Part shown: one piece after another, positions 8,936 to 17,553 of the stretch
How the letters are laid out: each line of letters starts with the position of its first letter
Numbering within the stretch: the stretch's first letter is position 1
Assembly (NCBI RefSeq): GCF_000367365.1
Contig: NZ_BARF01000092.1
Coordinates: 58,816-122,815, forward strand
DNA: 64,000 bases
DNA from: Streptomyces prunicolor NBRC 13075
GTDB lineage: Bacteria; Actinomycetota; Actinomycetes; Streptomycetales; Streptomycetaceae
Direction: 5' to 3'
Position numbers and translations under genes: made by a program
Notes under the pieces: generated by a model
Seen by the model: the letters and a program-made list of their open reading frames with translations, nothing else
What the model was told of the DNA's origin: nothing
Database searches by the model: none

Positions 8936-9991
8936 TCATGAGCTGTCTCCGCCCGCTCCGAAGGCGGTGAGTTCGTCTTCGATGCCTTCAAGGTCACCGA
9001 GCAGACGGCGGATGGCGGTTTGACGCTCGCTCCAGTGCCGCTGCAGATCGAGCTCAGCGTCTTGGGGCAGGTTGTACTCGGCGGTGGTGGCGCCGTAGAA
9101 GCTGAAGAGCATGTAGAGCAGCGCGATCCGGGCGCAGGCTCGGACCTCCTGTATCGGGAGGCTGGGGTGCTCGGAGCAGTAGGCCCTGACCATGGCCAAG
9201 GCGCAGGCTTTCCACTCGGTGCTGGTGGCGACGGTGCGCGGGTCGAACGCCGCTCGCCCCAGTTCCCAGGCCGGCAGCGCGCTGGCGCAGCGGAAGTCGA
9301 TGATGCCGGTGACGGCATTGAAGAGGGTGATCAGGTTGGTGCGGGTGAGATCCGCATGCAGCGCCTGTTCCACCAGCGTCGTGGGCAACTGTCGGCGCAG
9401 CACGGCGGCGTGGATGAGCAAGTCCGTACGCCGCTGGTCGAGGTCCGCACGAAGTTGGTCGAGATCGTCGTGGCCGTCGCGCGCGGCCTTGGCCATCACG
9501 GTGTCGCACTTCGCTGCGGCACCCTCGACGGGCTCGGTCCTCCAGCGAGCCTGCTGTACGCGGTTGGGTAGCGGGTACGCGGCGAGTACACGGTGCATAC
9601 GCCCCATGACGACGCCGATGTGCTCGGCCAAGGGGACCGTCATGGCCGACGTGGTCACCCGGCCGGGAGCCTCGTCGACCACGGCCCACGCGCTGCCTTC
9701 CGCGATGGTGACCAAGTTGTCGTCGGCGTCGGGCCACACGCGCGGAACGGGGAGATTCGCAGCCCGGCAGTATTCCGACATGTCCCACGCGTTGCGCGCG
9801 GCGTCCAGGTCGGCCGTCGACGGGTACTGCTTGACGAACAGCCGTAACCCGTCGTCGGTCAGGACTCGCCGGTTGATCGTGTCCGTGCCCATGTGCACCG
9901 GTACGACGACGTCGGCAATGAGCCCGTACCGGTCCTCCAGCACATCCGCGGTCAATGCCGCGTCCCGCCCTGCTTCGTCCATCTGCATCAT
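8936..9991 (-). CDS. APH-fold (aminoglycoside phosphotransferase-like) kinase
   Basis: This 351-residue protein has the kinase Lys in LRLFVKQYP, the catalytic loop in ALHADLTRTNLI and the metal-binding Asp in GIIDFRCA, followed by WELGRAAFDP, as in the APH/choline kinase family. These enzymes phosphorylate small molecules or, in some class V lanthipeptide systems, act on peptides; the substrate here is unknown. Two or three ATGs occur at the start, and GGAGG best serves the second (9988). It lies upstream of the ABC exporter and downstream of a second APH-fold gene in the same direction. Confidence 0.78.
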   Translation of the reverse strand: MMQMDEAGRDAALTADVLEDRYGLIADVVVPVHMGTDTINRRVLTDDGLRLFVKQYPSTADLDAARNAWDMSEYCRAANLPVPRVWPDADDNLVTIAEGSAWAVVDEAPGRVTTSAMTVPLAEHIGVVMGRMHRVLAAYPLPNRVQQARWRTEPVEGAAAKCDTVMAKAARDGHDDLDQLRADLDQRRTDLLIHAAVLRRQLPTTLVEQALHADLTRTNLITLFNAVTGIIDFRCASALPAWELGRAAFDPRTVATSTEWKACALAMVRAYCSEHPSLPIQEVRACARIALLYMLFSFYGATTAEYNLPQDAELDLQRHWSERQTAIRRLLGDLEGIEDELTAFGAGGDSS

Positions 9992-10118
9992 CGGCCTCCG
10001 TGCGCCGAAGGACTGCGTCTCGTAGGGACGGTTAGCGCAGGGTCTTCCGTGCGCGCCCGTTCCTCGGCGATGCCGGGGAGGAAACGGTGGTGGTCCGAGG
10101 TGGCTCCGGAGGAGGCGT

Positions 10119-11012
10119 TCACGAAGCCCACCCGCCCCACAGGCGGTTGCGGCTTTCCAGGCGCAGGTTGTCCAGCATCGTGTGGGCTTCGTCGACCAGG
10201 CCGATGTCGTGATGCCGCAGCCCCCAGGCCAGGGCGTCGACAGCGTCCAGGGCCCCGTACGCCCGGCACGCCACCACTTCGTCTTCGGTGAGGGTGCGGC
10301 CGTATCCGTTGTGGAACGCGGCGTTGAGTTCTGGGTTGTGATGCAGAATCCGGTAGCGCAGGCGGCTGAGGTCTCGGCGTGGTGCGGGCTGGAGTTCGGC
10401 GCGTTCGAAGTCGATGACCCTCAGGAGCTGTTCGGACTCGTCCCACATCCAGTTCTTCGGCATGTAGTCGCCGTGCCCGGCGACTTGCGGTAGCCGTGGC
10501 GGCGGCTCGCTCAAGAGGGCTCGGGCTGTCGAGAGTTCGGGCTCGGGCACGTAGGCAGCGGCAGATGCCAGGACCTTCGACACCGTCTGCTCCCACGCGT
10601 CCTCGGCCGTGTCTGCGGTGGGCCCGCCGCCGGCCGCCGAGTGATGGCGGGCGAGCAGTTCGCCCGCCTGCTCGTAGGCCTTGCGCTCCTGATCGGCCGG
10701 CAGCCGGAGGGAGTTGAGACTGTGGCCGGGCACAGCGGTGACCAGGATCGTCTGTGTGGCGGCCTCGGCGACGACCAGGTCGGGCGTCCGACCTGGGCCG
10801 AGAGCGATCGTCCACTTCTGGTAGGCGTCGACCTCACGCCGGTGCAGCCTTGGCCCGGCGTGCTGCTTGACGAACCACCGCTGGCGGCCAGACGCGCAGA
10901 CCTCCCAAACCGACGGCCTCATGCCGCCGGGTCCGGGGTGCTCGGCGACCACCGCGTAGGTATCGGTCACCGTTCCCACCAGTTGATGAAGTGCACTGGG
11001 CATTTCGGTCAC
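10119..11012 (-). CDS. Second APH-fold kinase-like protein
   Basis: I chose GTG 11012 because AAGGAGGG lies nine bases upstream; the resulting protein has 297 residues. Recognised parts are the lysine strand RQRWFVKQHAGP, the catalytic loop VAGHGDYMPKNWMWD and the metal Asp in RVIDFERAEL. This is the same fold as the gene at 8936 but clearly not a recent duplicate. It is 161 bases downstream of the conservon P450 and 127 bases upstream of the next kinase, so all may lie on one long leftward transcript. Confidence 0.75.
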   Translation of the reverse strand: MTEMPSALHQLVGTVTDTYAVVAEHPGPGGMRPSVWEVCASGRQRWFVKQHAGPRLHRREVDAYQKWTIALGPGRTPDLVVAEAATQTILVTAVPGHSLNSLRLPADQERKAYEQAGELLARHHSAAGGGPTADTAEDAWEQTVSKVLASAAAYVPEPELSTARALLSEPPPRLPQVAGHGDYMPKNWMWDESEQLLRVIDFERAELQPAPRRDLSRLRYRILHHNPELNAAFHNGYGRTLTEDEVVACRAYGALDAVDALAWGLRHHDIGLVDEAHTMLDNLRLESRNRLWGGWAS

Positions 11013-11173
11013 GCTGCTACGCCCTCCTTCCGTTGGCCGAGCCACCCAAGCGGCACACTCAGTGATGTGTCGGGTGCTCTGGGTATTCATGTGCGGGTGT
11101 GGAGTGTGCCAGGAGCCACTGACAACGCGGCCTGAGCAGCGATGTCAGTACGGTCCTGGGCTACGGCCAGGGT

Positions 11174-12439
11174 CTAGGCGGGAGCGCCGTCGAGGTAGAC
11201 GGGGATCTTCTGGTGGCCGTTGGAGATGAACGAAGCGAGCGGGCTCAGGTCCTCGGCCGTCGTTGCGAGGGCGAGGCGGGGGTAGCGGGTGAAGAGGGCG
11301 TCCAGTGCGATACGGGCCTCGATGCGGGCCAGGCCGGCGCCGAGGCAGTAGTGGGCCCCTACTCCGAAGGACTGGTGATTCTTGCGGGTGGGCCGGGTGA
11401 CGTCGAAGCGGTCGGGATCGGGATGGGCTTCGGGGTCGCGGCCGGCGGCAGCGTAGTTGATGACAAGGAGTTCGCCGCGAGCGAAGGTCAGTCCTGTGGC
11501 GGGGTCGTGGATGTCTTCGGTGGCGAAGCGAGGAAGGATGTTGGCGATCGGGGCCTGGTGGCGCAGGGTCTCTTCCACGGCGTCGGCCATCGTGACGTCG
11601 TCGTCTTCGCTGCGGACGAGGGCGAGTTGGCCGGGGTGGGTCAGGAGGTCGACCACGGCGTGGTCGATAAGGTTGACGGTGGTCTCGTGTCCGGCGCCGA
11701 TGAGCAGCAGGAGGCTGTCGATCAGCTCCTGGTGGGACAGCCGTGTGCCGGTGTCGGTGTCGTGGGCGTCGATGAGGGCGGTGGTGACGTCGTCGCCGGG
11801 CATCTCGCGCTTGGCCGCAACGAGGTCGTTCAGCGCGTTGTAGAGGGCGAGGTTGTTGGCTTCCGCCTGCTCTTCGGTGAAGTCGGTGGCGAAGGCTCCG
11901 CCGATCAGTTCGCGGAAGGTGTCGTGCAACTCGTCGGGGACGCCGAGCAGGGTGTTGACGACGCGCAGCGGCAGTATCCACGCGAAGGTCGCCCGCAGGT
12001 CTACAGGTGTATCCGTGTCCCGGTGACGTTCGAGGTCGTCGAGGAGGGATCGGGTGATGTCCTCGATCGCCGGGGTGAGCGCGCGGATTCGGCGGATGCT
12101 GAAGCTGGAACCGATCAGGCGCTTCAGCCGGGTGTGTTCGGGGCCGTAAGCGGTCAGGGCATTGCGGACCTGGATCCACAGAAGCAGCGGCCACTTCTCC
12201 GGGATCTCCTGGTTGATGAAGGCGGGCCAGTGCTTGTGGGCGTCTTTGGAAACCCGTTCGTCCAGGAGCAGCCGCTCGATCAGAGCCGCGTCCGTGACCG
12301 ACCAGGCGAGGACGCCTCCGGGGAGTTCGATCCGGGTGGCGGGGCCGAGCGCGCGCAGTTGGCGGGCTTCGCGGTGGATGTCCGAGCCTGTCGGGTCGAT
12401 CGCGAACGGGCATCCAGACTGGGGCAGTTGGGTGGTCAT
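11174..12439 (-). CDS. Cytochrome P450, CYP154-like, conservon-associated
   Basis: This 421-residue P450 is complete. It has the I-helix oxygen-activation motif GAGHETT, the K-helix Glu/Arg pair in VEETLRH, and the heme-Cys loop SFGVGAHYCLGAGLAR. It starts with MTTQLPQSGCPFAI at ATG 12439, and the start overlaps the stop of the preceding P450 (ATGA). In Streptomyces, conservons often end in a CYP154/CYP157 gene pair, and this gene has the intact motifs expected of the CYP154 partner. The substrate is unknown. Electron transfer would need a ferredoxin encoded elsewhere; none is in this window. Confidence 0.88.
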   Translation of the reverse strand: MTTQLPQSGCPFAIDPTGSDIHREARQLRALGPATRIELPGGVLAWSVTDAALIERLLLDERVSKDAHKHWPAFINQEIPEKWPLLLWIQVRNALTAYGPEHTRLKRLIGSSFSIRRIRALTPAIEDITRSLLDDLERHRDTDTPVDLRATFAWILPLRVVNTLLGVPDELHDTFRELIGGAFATDFTEEQAEANNLALYNALNDLVAAKREMPGDDVTTALIDAHDTDTGTRLSHQELIDSLLLLIGAGHETTVNLIDHAVVDLLTHPGQLALVRSEDDDVTMADAVEETLRHQAPIANILPRFATEDIHDPATGLTFARGELLVINYAAAGRDPEAHPDPDRFDVTRPTRKNHQSFGVGAHYCLGAGLARIEARIALDALFTRYPRLALATTAEDLSPLASFISNGHQKIPVYLDGAPA

Positions 12440-13749
12440 CGTGATCCTCCGATGGGGTATGTGCCGGCTGGCGCGGTACGGGGGAACGTGACGGGGAGAT
12501 GAGTCCAGCCGCTGTGGAAGGTGCCGGGACGGCGCATCAGCTGGCTGGGTGAGCAGTTGAGAGCGAGGTCGGGCAGCCGGTCCAGGACGCGTTCGATGGC
12601 GGTCTCGGAGATGACGCGGGCCAGGTCGGGTGCCGGGCAGGCGCGGATTCCCGCGCTGAACGCGAGGTGCGCCCGGTTGCCCGCACGGCGGTCTGCGCCG
12701 GCAGCGAGGGCGGGGTCGCTGTTGGCGGCTGCGAAGGATACGAGGATCGGGACACCGGGGAGCAGGCGGACGCCCTCGTAGATGTGCTCCTCGCGCAGGT
12801 ACAACGGGCAGTAGTTGGAGATGGGCGGGTCTTCCCACAGGACCTGGTCGAGGGCGTGCGAGACGGGCCGGACGCCGGTGTGGACGTCGCCGCTGAACCG
12901 GTCGTCGGTGATCAGCAGGAGCAAGGCGTTGGCGATCAGATTCGTGCACGGGGTGGTGCCGGCCCCGATGACGAGGAGGATCTGCTGGATCATCTCCTCG
13001 TCTGTCAGGCGTGCCGGGTGGGCCACCAGCCAGGAGGTGACGTCATAGCCGGGATGGTCTCGTTTGAGGCGGGTCAGGGCCAGGCAGGCCGCTTCCAGGT
13101 CGGCGTTCGCCTGGGCCGCATCCTGGGTGGTGTCGAAGAGCTTGGCGATGGCGCCGACGATCGCGTGACCGAGGTCGAGTGGGCAGCCGAACATGTCGAT
13201 CAGCACCTGCATGGGCAGCGCGTCAGCGAAGTCGGCGACGAGGTCGGGGCGTTCCAGGTTGACGAGGCGGGTGAGGAGATCGTCGGCGATGCGGGCCACG
13301 CTGGCGGCCAGGGCGTGGGTGTCGACCCATTCCAGGCTGTCGGTAATGGCGCTGCGCAGCCGACTGTGGGCGCCGCCGTCGAGCCACAGTGCGTTCTGCC
13401 GGGGCTGCATCATCATGAGGGCCGGGCTGTCGGCGGGCACCTGCCCTTTCCGCAGGGCCTGCCAGTGGACCGGGTTCTTGAGGAACACCGTGGGGGTGTT
13501 GCGCAGCAGGTACAGGGCGGCGCGGTAGGTGGTGGTGATGTAGGCGTAGACGCCGCGGTCGAGTTCGCACGGCGCGATCGGCCCCTGCGCCCGTAGCCGG
13601 GCGTACGTCGCGCGAGGGTCCGCGCTGAACTCCGCTCCGTGGATCGGCAGCAGGCGGTTCGAGACCGGCGCGGATGGCGGCGTGCCGTACGGGCAACTGC
13701 TGGACGTCGGCGGGCGGTACGAGGTCGGTCCGTGGGGAGGCATGGTCAT
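12436..13749 (-). CDS. Cytochrome P450 with degenerate motifs, CYP157-like
   Basis: This 437-residue P450 has an I-helix VIGAGTTPCTN and a heme loop FSAGIRACPAPDLAR, with the axial Cys retained but Ala where Gly normally follows two residues later. The K-helix ExxR motif is replaced by DQVLW. CYP157 proteins of conservons are known for such an altered motif (EQSLW-type), so this fits the CYP157 partner of the adjacent CYP154-like gene. It overlaps cvnD and the next P450 by 4 bases each. Whether it is catalytic or a partner protein is not clear from sequence. Confidence 0.82.
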   Translation of the reverse strand: MTMPPHGPTSYRPPTSSSCPYGTPPSAPVSNRLLPIHGAEFSADPRATYARLRAQGPIAPCELDRGVYAYITTTYRAALYLLRNTPTVFLKNPVHWQALRKGQVPADSPALMMMQPRQNALWLDGGAHSRLRSAITDSLEWVDTHALAASVARIADDLLTRLVNLERPDLVADFADALPMQVLIDMFGCPLDLGHAIVGAIAKLFDTTQDAAQANADLEAACLALTRLKRDHPGYDVTSWLVAHPARLTDEEMIQQILLVIGAGTTPCTNLIANALLLLITDDRFSGDVHTGVRPVSHALDQVLWEDPPISNYCPLYLREEHIYEGVRLLPGVPILVSFAAANSDPALAAGADRRAGNRAHLAFSAGIRACPAPDLARVISETAIERVLDRLPDLALNCSPSQLMRRPGTFHSGWTHLPVTFPRTAPAGTYPIGGSR

Positions 13750-14351
13750 GGGGTGGACTCCGGCAGCAAAGTGAGGAGGTAGGACACGAGACGGATCAGG
13801 GCCTGCTTGGAACTGGGCTGGTCGCGGGCATCGCAGAACACGAGCGGAGCGTCAGCGGGCAGGTCCATCGCGGCCCGCAACTCGTCGGCCGTGTAGGGGG
13901 GAGAGTCCGGGAACTGGTTGACCGCAATGGCGTAGGACAGGCCCAGCTGCTCCACCACGCCCATGACGGGATAGCTCTGAGCGAGATGACGTGTGTCCAC
14001 CAGCACCAGGGCTCCGAGGGCGCCGTGGGCGAGATGGCTGAGGATGGGAAAAAACCGTTCCTGCCCGGGAGCGCCGAACAGGTACAGCACGAGTTTGTCG
14101 TTGAGGGAGAGCCGGCCGAAGTCGAGAGCTACCGTGGTTTCGTGCTTGTCCGGGCGCCCTCGCAGGTCATCAACGGCGGTACTGGCAGCGGTCATCACCT
14201 CCTCCGTCTTCAGAGGGCGAATCTGTGACATCGTGCCGATGAAGGTGGTCTTACCCACGGAGAAGGGCCCCGCGACCAGGATCTTTACGGTGGTCTCGTC
14301 ACCACGCAGATAGGTTCCCTCGGCGGGGTTAGAGGTTGTGGAGCCCCTCAA
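13746..14351 (-). CDS. cvnD: Conservon GTPase-like protein CvnD
   Basis: This 201-residue small G-protein of the Streptomyces conservon has a P-loop GPFSVGKTT, switch-II region LFGAPGQERF and specificity-like NQF motif, with VFCDARD as the G5-type strand. CvnD works with CvnA-C at the membrane as a eukaryote-like G-protein module controlling development and secondary metabolism. It overlaps cvnC by 23 bases and the first P450 by 4. The arrangement is canonical, so confidence is high. Confidence 0.92.
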   Translation of the reverse strand: MRGSTTSNPAEGTYLRGDETTVKILVAGPFSVGKTTFIGTMSQIRPLKTEEVMTAASTAVDDLRGRPDKHETTVALDFGRLSLNDKLVLYLFGAPGQERFFPILSHLAHGALGALVLVDTRHLAQSYPVMGVVEQLGLSYAIAVNQFPDSPPYTADELRAAMDLPADAPLVFCDARDQPSSKQALIRLVSYLLTLLPESTP

Positions 14352-14691
14352 GGACTGCCTCCAAAAGCTGTCGGTCGGCCGTCTGGACGGCGTAGAACTT
14401 TCCGTTCGTAGTGATATGGCCGCGTTCCATCAGGTCGGCGAGCAGGATCCGCAGAACGCTGAGCGGTAGTTCGAGATACGCCCCGACCTCCGCCACCGAC
14501 AGGGCCCCGGGCTGACACAGCTCCAGCACGCGACGCTGCTCGGGAGTCAGGCCCGTGCGCTCCAGGCCAGGGTTGGCGAGGCACACGCTCGTGACGAAGT
14601 CGAAGTGGTTGCGGCTCGGTTCGTACCGGCCGCCCGTCACGACGTGCAGACCCACCAGTCCCGGACCCCGGGTGCGCCGGGACGCTGTCAT
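14329..14691 (-). CDS. cvnC: Conservon DUF742 protein CvnC
   Basis: This 120-residue DUF742 protein has the family's winged-helix-like pattern: YEPSRNHFDFVTSV, then LTPEQRRVLELCQPGALSVAEVGAYLELPLSVLRILLADL and the final GHITTNGKFYA. In conservons CvnC is thought to be an adaptor between sensor and G-protein. It overlaps cvnB by 4 bases and cvnD by 23, consistent with strict co-translation. Confidence 0.9.
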   Translation of the reverse strand: MTASRRTRGPGLVGLHVVTGGRYEPSRNHFDFVTSVCLANPGLERTGLTPEQRRVLELCQPGALSVAEVGAYLELPLSVLRILLADLMERGHITTNGKFYAVQTADRQLLEAVLEGLHNL

Positions 14692-15164
14692 GACGCGGAC
14701 GGCGCCGACTGCCGTGCGGGAAGGCCGAGTTTCTCGCCGATCCGGTCGACGACCTTCTCCATCGTGTAGGACACGGCCTCAACGTCCGCCTTGTCGTTCA
14801 TGGCCACCGTCAGGTAGGTGCCGATGTTGGCGGAGATGACCGTGATGTAGGCCTTGTCGAACTGGAGCAGGGTCCTCTGCCAGGGGCCTGCGGAGAAGGG
14901 CTCCTCTTTGTTCCGCCTCGGAGTGCTCGCGAACTCGGTGGACTCTTGACTGACGGCCTGGAGCCCGGTCACCGCCGCAGCCATTCGCTCGGCAATGTCG
15001 GAGGGCATCTCCTGGTTCCGGTCGATGTCCTTGGAGCAGGTGACCGGCAGCCCGTCGGCCGACAGCACCAAGGCCCGCAAGACTCCCGGCAGAACGAGGA
15101 GTTCCTCGTTCAGCATCCAGCCCAGCCCGCGCAGAATGCCGAGCCTGTTGTCAGCGGTCGTCAT
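14688..15164 (-). CDS. cvnB: Conservon roadblock/LC7 protein CvnB
   Basis: This 158-residue roadblock/LC7-domain protein carries the recognisable strand pattern VLPGVLRALVLSADGLPVTCS near the N-terminus and YITVISANIGTYLTVAM in the second half. Such proteins act as non-catalytic partners of small GTPases, here CvnD. The tail (LPARQSAPSAS) is disordered. It overlaps cvnA by 14 bases. It is longer than some CvnB homologues because of a charged insert (STPRRNKEEPF) in the middle. Confidence 0.9.
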   Translation of the reverse strand: MTTADNRLGILRGLGWMLNEELLVLPGVLRALVLSADGLPVTCSKDIDRNQEMPSDIAERMAAAVTGLQAVSQESTEFASTPRRNKEEPFSAGPWQRTLLQFDKAYITVISANIGTYLTVAMNDKADVEAVSYTMEKVVDRIGEKLGLPARQSAPSAS

Positions 15165-16500
15165 CGGTCACGTTCCTTTCATCTACAGGGAGTTGGGAAT
15201 CGGAGCCTGGATCCGGTGTGCTGGCTCGTTGGACGCCTCGGAGGAACGCACCGACGGCACGGCCACCGTCGCTTGGGGGCAGAGCCTCGTGGACCGAGGA
15301 AGCGGCGTGCCGTGGACCAGGGGCTTGCCGTGTGCGCTGCGGGAGCCCGCTGTCGGACCGGGCGGGGTACTCCGGGGGAGCGTCGATTGCGGGGGCAGCC
15401 TCCGCGGCCGGTGCTGGGGCCAGAGCGTCAACGGGCTGGTGCATCCGCGCCCGCTCGCCGGCCGTCTGCCGGTCCGTGAGGGGAAGTAGCAGTTCCCGAG
15501 GGATGAACACCCATGCTCGTACGCCACCTGTGGCGGACTCTTGATCGGCTCCCGCCCGGAATCCGTACCGGGCCGCGTACTGGCCGGCTGTGACCAACCC
15601 GAGCCGGGGCGGGTTGCGCATCTGAGTGATCCAGACCTGCTGCTGGCCCGAGAGCAGGCGGGCGGCGGTCGCCCGTTCCTCGGGCGTCATCCCAATGCCC
15701 GAGTCGTCGATGAACACGCTCACCCCGTTGGTCCCCGGGACGAACCACACCTGCACCTTGGTGCCGGGCTCCGAGTGGCGGGCGGCATTGTCCAGCAGCT
15801 CCGCCAGCGAAAGGACGACGGGCTCCACCGCCCGGCTGGTCACCGCGTACGGAATCTCGCCGGTGATCTCGATACGGTCGTAGTCGCGGATCCGGGAGAC
15901 ACCGCCACGCACGACATCGAGCAGGGACGCGGAATCGCGCTGCCGCCCGGGCCAGGAGCCGATGAGCACGCTGAAGGTCTGCAGACGCCGGGCCAGCTGA
16001 TTGCCGCCGTGGGAAATCTCGATCGCGTCCTGGAGCACCTTCGGGTCGTGATGGTTCTCAACCATGCCCTCCACCGCACCCTGCAACTCGTTCACGAGCG
16101 GCTGGATCGCGCGGATGAAGGTGTTCAGCGTCGTGCGCGTCACGTTCTCCGCCCTGTCGGCGGACTGGACCGTGGTGTCCTGCACCGTGCGGAGGACCTC
16201 CGCCAGCGCCTGGCCGAAGACCGTGTCGCTCAACTCCGCGTGGAGGAAGGGAGCGATCGCTGCCTGCTGGCCGCTCAGTACGGCATGGATCAGATTGGGT
16301 ACCTGCTGGTGCGCCAGATGCCGCACCTCACTGTCACGCGCCTCGACTGCTGCCCGCTCCAGGCGCAGGGAAGCCTCAAGGCTGGTGACGCGTCGCTTGT
16401 TTTCGATGGACGTTGCACGAAAGCGCAGGGCTACGGCCAGGGTGGCGACGACCGCCAGGGCCAGGAGCCAGAAGACCGGGTCCGATATGCGCGAGGTCAT
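15151..16500 (-). CDS. cvnA: Conservon sensor kinase-like protein CvnA
   Basis: This 449-residue membrane protein has one N-terminal transmembrane segment (FWLLALAVVATLAVALRF), a coiled region, and a histidine-kinase ATPase domain with an N-box LLDNAARHSEPG and DSGIGMTPEE. The tail from residue ~345 is Pro/Ala-rich and probably disordered. The region preceding the ATPase (EISHGGNQLARR) holds a His at the place of a phosphoacceptor. ATG 16500 is chosen with GAGG six bases upstream. It heads the cvnA-B-C-D-P450-P450 operon. Confidence 0.9.
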   Translation of the reverse strand: MTSRISDPVFWLLALAVVATLAVALRFRATSIENKRRVTSLEASLRLERAAVEARDSEVRHLAHQQVPNLIHAVLSGQQAAIAPFLHAELSDTVFGQALAEVLRTVQDTTVQSADRAENVTRTTLNTFIRAIQPLVNELQGAVEGMVENHHDPKVLQDAIEISHGGNQLARRLQTFSVLIGSWPGRQRDSASLLDVVRGGVSRIRDYDRIEITGEIPYAVTSRAVEPVVLSLAELLDNAARHSEPGTKVQVWFVPGTNGVSVFIDDSGIGMTPEERATAARLLSGQQQVWITQMRNPPRLGLVTAGQYAARYGFRAGADQESATGGVRAWVFIPRELLLPLTDRQTAGERARMHQPVDALAPAPAAEAAPAIDAPPEYPARSDSGLPQRTRQAPGPRHAASSVHEALPPSDGGRAVGAFLRGVQRASTPDPGSDSQLPVDERNVTDDDR

Positions 16501-16623
16501 CAAATCCTCGAAGTCAAAGGGAAGTTGGGTGAGTTGGCAGCACCAGCGGACGGCGCCGTGCGGTTTCGTACGACGCTTGAAGCACCCGTGCGTCCCTGCC
16601 TGACTTGCGTGAAGGGGGTGCGA

Positions 16624-16818
16624 CTAGAACTTGATCCCGCCGATCATCCTCACGAGGCTGGTAGTGGCCTGCGAGATCGTCGGCGCGATCGAGGAACTGG
16701 CGAGGTAGAAGCCGAGGAGTGTGCAGACGACTGCGTGTCCGGCGTTCAGCCCGCCCTTCTTGATGAGCAGGAACGTGATGATCGCCAACAGGACGACGGC
16801 CGAGACGCTAACCGCCAT
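16624..16818 (-). CDS. Small two-helix membrane protein, 64 aa
   Basis: This 64-residue protein contains two hydrophobic segments: residues 3-20 (VSVSAVVLLAIITFLLIK) and 27-43 (GHAVVCTLLGFYLASSS), separated by a KKGGLN turn. GGGAGG lies six bases before the ATG. It overlaps the preceding gene by 11 bases and lies 123 bases upstream of cvnA. Similar small proteins occur in Streptomyces mobile or conservon-flanking DNA, but I assign no role. It may be a membrane partner of the conservon or of the Cys/His protein encoded upstream. Confidence 0.75.
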   Translation of the reverse strand: MAVSVSAVVLLAIITFLLIKKGGLNAGHAVVCTLLGFYLASSSIAPTISQATTSLVRMIGGIKF

Positions 16819-17362
16819 GCGGCGCCTCCCCTGCTCGGATACCTGCCGACCGCGTTAGGGAGAGCCAGTGGAGGAGAGCGGCACTGTGCATGCACGAGTG
16901 CTGGCCGTCAGGGGGCAGCAGCCAGACCGTCGAACAGCGCGTGTGCCCGGCGATCTGTCTATCGAGCGTGCACTCCCACAAGCGACCCGAACGGCACACC
17001 GTCTGTGGAGCGTGCCACCGGTATGCCGTGCCGGCTTCGACCGGAACGTGGATCCGGGAATGCGCGTGGCAGCAGAGCACCGGCCCCACAGCCAGTCCCC
17101 GGATTCGGGCGCCCTCGACCGCACGTAACCCAACGAGCAGTCCCGCCTGCACGACGTCGACGGGGCCGAGCCGCGGCAGCGGGTGGGACGCGAGCTGGAT
17201 CCTCCAGGGCAGTTCGGTCTGCGCGAGCGGCAACGCCGGCTCCGGTACGACGGGGCGGAGTTGCGACCGCTGCCAGCCGACCAGCGGCACTCGAGGTGGG
17301 ACTGGGTGCTGGGCGGTGTGCGGATTGAGGGCGGTTTCAACTCGGCCTGGCGAGACAATCAC
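16808..17362 (-). CDS. Unknown Cys/His/Trp-rich protein
   Basis: The start is GTG 17362, chosen because AGGAG lies six to seven bases upstream; the product has 184 residues. It lacks a signal peptide. The C-terminal half is rich in Cys and His (CCHAHSRIHV, HAPQTVCRSGRLWECTLDRQ, HTRCSTVW, HSCMHS), which could bind a metal. The end overlaps the start of the small membrane protein by 11 bases, so the two are coupled. I do not recognise the family. Confidence 0.55.
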   Translation of the reverse strand: MIVSPGRVETALNPHTAQHPVPPRVPLVGWQRSQLRPVVPEPALPLAQTELPWRIQLASHPLPRLGPVDVVQAGLLVGLRAVEGARIRGLAVGPVLCCHAHSRIHVPVEAGTAYRWHAPQTVCRSGRLWECTLDRQIAGHTRCSTVWLLPPDGQHSCMHSAALLHWLSLTRSAGIRAGEAPHGG

Positions 17363-17484
17363 CGGGATCTCCTGTGCGTCCGGACACACTGACGGAGCCG
17401 CTTGACCAAGCGACTGCTGTCACAAGGACGTTGGCTGATCCCTAAGACTGTTTACCGAAAGGGGATTACGCACATTCCGAGGGT

Positions 17485-17504
17485 GATATCACTGAGGTGA
17501 TTCC
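17485..17504. promoter_or_regulatory. Palindromic operator candidate, TATCAC-N4-GTGATT
   Basis: GATATCAC at 17485-17492 is followed by TGAG and then GTGATTCC. Eleven of the 12 core positions match the consensus TATCAC-N4-GTGATA found at the other sites. It lies 50-70 bases before the GTG start of the zinc-ribbon regulator at 17554 and overlaps an in-frame upstream GTG, which is therefore unlikely to be the start. The regulator itself or a paralogue may bind it; this is inference. Confidence 0.55.
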
Positions 17505-17553
17505 GGTTCCGGAAAGGTCGGGAACCACAGGCGCTCGGCCGGGGGAGGAAAGA

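Noticed and set aside
11213..12502. 429-codon rightward frame opposite the P450
   Set aside because: Gly/Val/Asp-rich mirror of the P450 coding strand with no fold pattern.
15541..17328. 595-codon rightward frame opposite cvnA
   Set aside because: The opposite strand has canonical CvnA and small-gene patterns; this frame has only low-complexity residues.
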